Assembly (NCBI GenBank): GCA_034336665.1
Contig: JAPFBE010000032.1
Span: 4,154,001-4,218,000 of the forward strand
Length of the DNA stretch: 64,000 bases
Origin: Luscinia megarhynchos
Lineage: Eukaryota; Chordata; Aves; Passeriformes; Turdidae
Reading direction: 5' to 3'
Part shown: piece by piece, positions 63,752-64,000 of the stretch
Position numbering within the stretch: position 1 is the first letter of the stretch
Layout of the letters: each line of letters starts with the position of its first letter
The notes under the pieces: generated by a model
Told to the model about the DNA's origin: nothing
What the model saw: the letters and a program-made list of their open reading frames with translations, nothing else
Databases searched by the model: none
Made by a program: the position numbers and the translations under genes

Positions 63752-64000
63752 TTTGAAGTCACAGAATCATTAGAGTTGGAAGGAACCTCTGGAGATCATC
63801 CAGTACAACCCCCTGCTAAGGCACAGCCACCCAGAGCAGGTGACACAGGAACATGTCCAGGTGGGTTTTGAGTGTCTCCAGAGAGGGAGATTCCACGCCC
63901 TTCCTGGGCAGCCTGTTCCAGTGCTCTGCTACCCTCAATGTAAACTTCTTCCTCATGTTGAGGTGAAACTTCTGGTGTTTTAGTTTACAGCCATTGCTCC
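63752..64000 (-). mobile_element. CR1 LINE, minus strand, running off the window
   Basis: TCACAGAATCATTAGAGTTGG is the complement of the CR1 3' end; the rest matches CR1 3' sequence (CCTGGGCAGCCTGTTCCAGT). Confidence 0.93.

Overview
The window looks like bird genomic DNA: CR1 LINE fragments in both orientations, several avian-type LTR retroviruses, and seven exons of the conserved vertebrate gene DCAF12 on the minus strand. The very heavy load of endogenous retroviruses (ERVs), many nested in each other, resembles a sex-chromosome (W) or other low-recombination region. That placement is inference only.

Layout. 1-14709: the 3' part of an ERVL-like provirus (ERVL-A, plus strand; gag, protease, RT, RNase H, integrase, 3' LTR). 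It is split between gag and protease by a complete gammaretrovirus-like provirus at 1653-10767, which has LTRs of 555 and 557 bp, a tRNA-His primer site, gag, pol, env and a 5-bp target duplication GTGAG. 14710-19470: class II (ERVK-like) remains on the minus strand (integrase, capsid, matrix, primer site, LTR), interrupted by two further LTRs. 19470-33560: mostly unassigned DNA with a GC-rich block near 22.5 kb and a CR1 at 25.0-26.0 kb.

33565-51822: the 3' portion of DCAF12 (minus strand), from residue about 110 of the protein to the stop. All seven exons are open with canonical GT-AG sites, so the gene is probably functional. Its introns carry an unidentified LINE-like fragment (37.6-38.1 kb), a solo LTR (39.2-39.8 kb) and an old complete ERVL provirus (ERVL-C, 42430-48081) with a 5-bp duplication GTGTT.

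52060-60800: a CR1, the 5' half of another ERVL-like element (ERVL-D, plus) abutting the inverted pol of a further copy (ERVL-B, minus). ERVL-B is itself hit by two LTR insertions and ends at a short interstitial telomeric repeat. Two LTR relics follow. The window ends in a CR1 (63.75-64.0 kb).

Most interesting points: (1) several ERVL copies appear to encode hydrophobic, membrane-like segments upstream of the recognisable gag; (2) the gammaretroviral element carries cysteine-rich reading frames between pol and env; (3) its gag stop sits in a context resembling the murine leukaemia virus readthrough signal; (4) this younger nested provirus is full of frameshifts, while the older element around it has in-frame stops but no frameshift that I can detect.
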